This document shows positions 63,971 through 64,000 of a stretch of 64,000 nucleotides of DNA, piece after piece (the first letter of the stretch is position 1; every line of letters starts with the position of its first letter). The notes beneath the pieces are model-generated. The model was not told where the DNA came from. It did not search any database and saw only the letters and a list, made by a program, of their open reading frames with translations. Source of the DNA: Prevotella sp. 10(H) (GTDB lineage: Bacteria; Bacteroidota; Bacteroidia; Bacteroidales; Dysgonomonadaceae); contig NZ_JOMI01000003.1 in the NCBI RefSeq assembly GCF_000711235.1, positions 558,001-622,000 of the forward strand, given 5' to 3'. The position numbers were made by a program, and so were the translations under genes.

Positions 63971-64000
63971 AGTTACTTCGTATATTACTGTTTAAACACC

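Overview
The window is core chromosome of a Bacteroidota bacterium, most likely order Bacteroidales. The signs are promoters of the TAnnTTTG type with little Shine-Dalgarno sequence, many TonB-dependent receptors, lipoproteins with acidic residues after the lipobox cysteine (C-SDDDDDD), DUF4252/DUF4625-type families, a Bacteroidales-type Ctc/L25, and PorV of the type IX secretion system. PorV argues for a Dysgonomonas/Porphyromonas/Tannerella-like lineage over Bacteroides proper. That placement is inference. No insertion sequence, phage, integron or CRISPR array was seen.

Layout. 1-3.1 kb: end of an FAD protein, a sugar acetyltransferase and mgtE. 3.3-6.9 kb: a metal-uptake unit (Fur-family regulator, His-rich TonB receptor, DUF4625-like lipoprotein) with a dyad over its promoter. 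7.0-9.7 kb: a BtuB-like receptor and a YiiX-like amidase. 9.8-14.9 kb, minus strand: a btuB-btuG-btuF cobalamin operon under a cobalamin riboswitch. 15-23 kb: aminotransferase, lipoprotein, rdgB, CoA-transferase, pseudouridine synthase, tex. 23.4-34.6 kb: tonB, a GT2 mannosyltransferase, porV, ispF, mnmD, dus, cysS, yaaA, gpmA, rplY-pth-S4. 34.7-35.3 kb: a second cobalamin riboswitch ahead of a small Cys-rich CWC-type protein. 35.4-40 kb: an HPr-kinase/PEPCK-like P-loop protein and ppc. 40.5-49.5 kb: aroA, era, HAD phosphatase, PfkB kinase, MFS exporter, secreted PepC, prmA, DUF554. 50.2 kb: tRNA-His. 50.5-53.6 kb: a dicarboxylate/glutamate symporter plus a fused C26-M19 peptidase. 53.7-59.4 kb: thyA, a polytopic membrane protein, rplM-rpsI, rpsB, tsf. 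59.6 kb to the end: secreted or outer-membrane unknowns and an M16 peptidase.

How genes work together. Cobalamin is captured at the surface by BtuG/BtuB and passed to BtuF; a second riboswitch ties the CWC protein to the same vitamin. The Fur-family operon probably imports zinc. The symporter and the C26-M19 fusion look like a gamma-glutamyl-peptide (glutathione-like) scavenging pair.

No large unknown system is present. The most unusual signals are a family of heptamer/octamer intergenic repeats, two of which carry the same 21-bp GC-rich insert, a terminator-like hairpin inside pth, the riboswitch-CWC pair, the HPr-kinase-like protein with a structured leader, and a tRNA-His with two mismatches in its acceptor stem.
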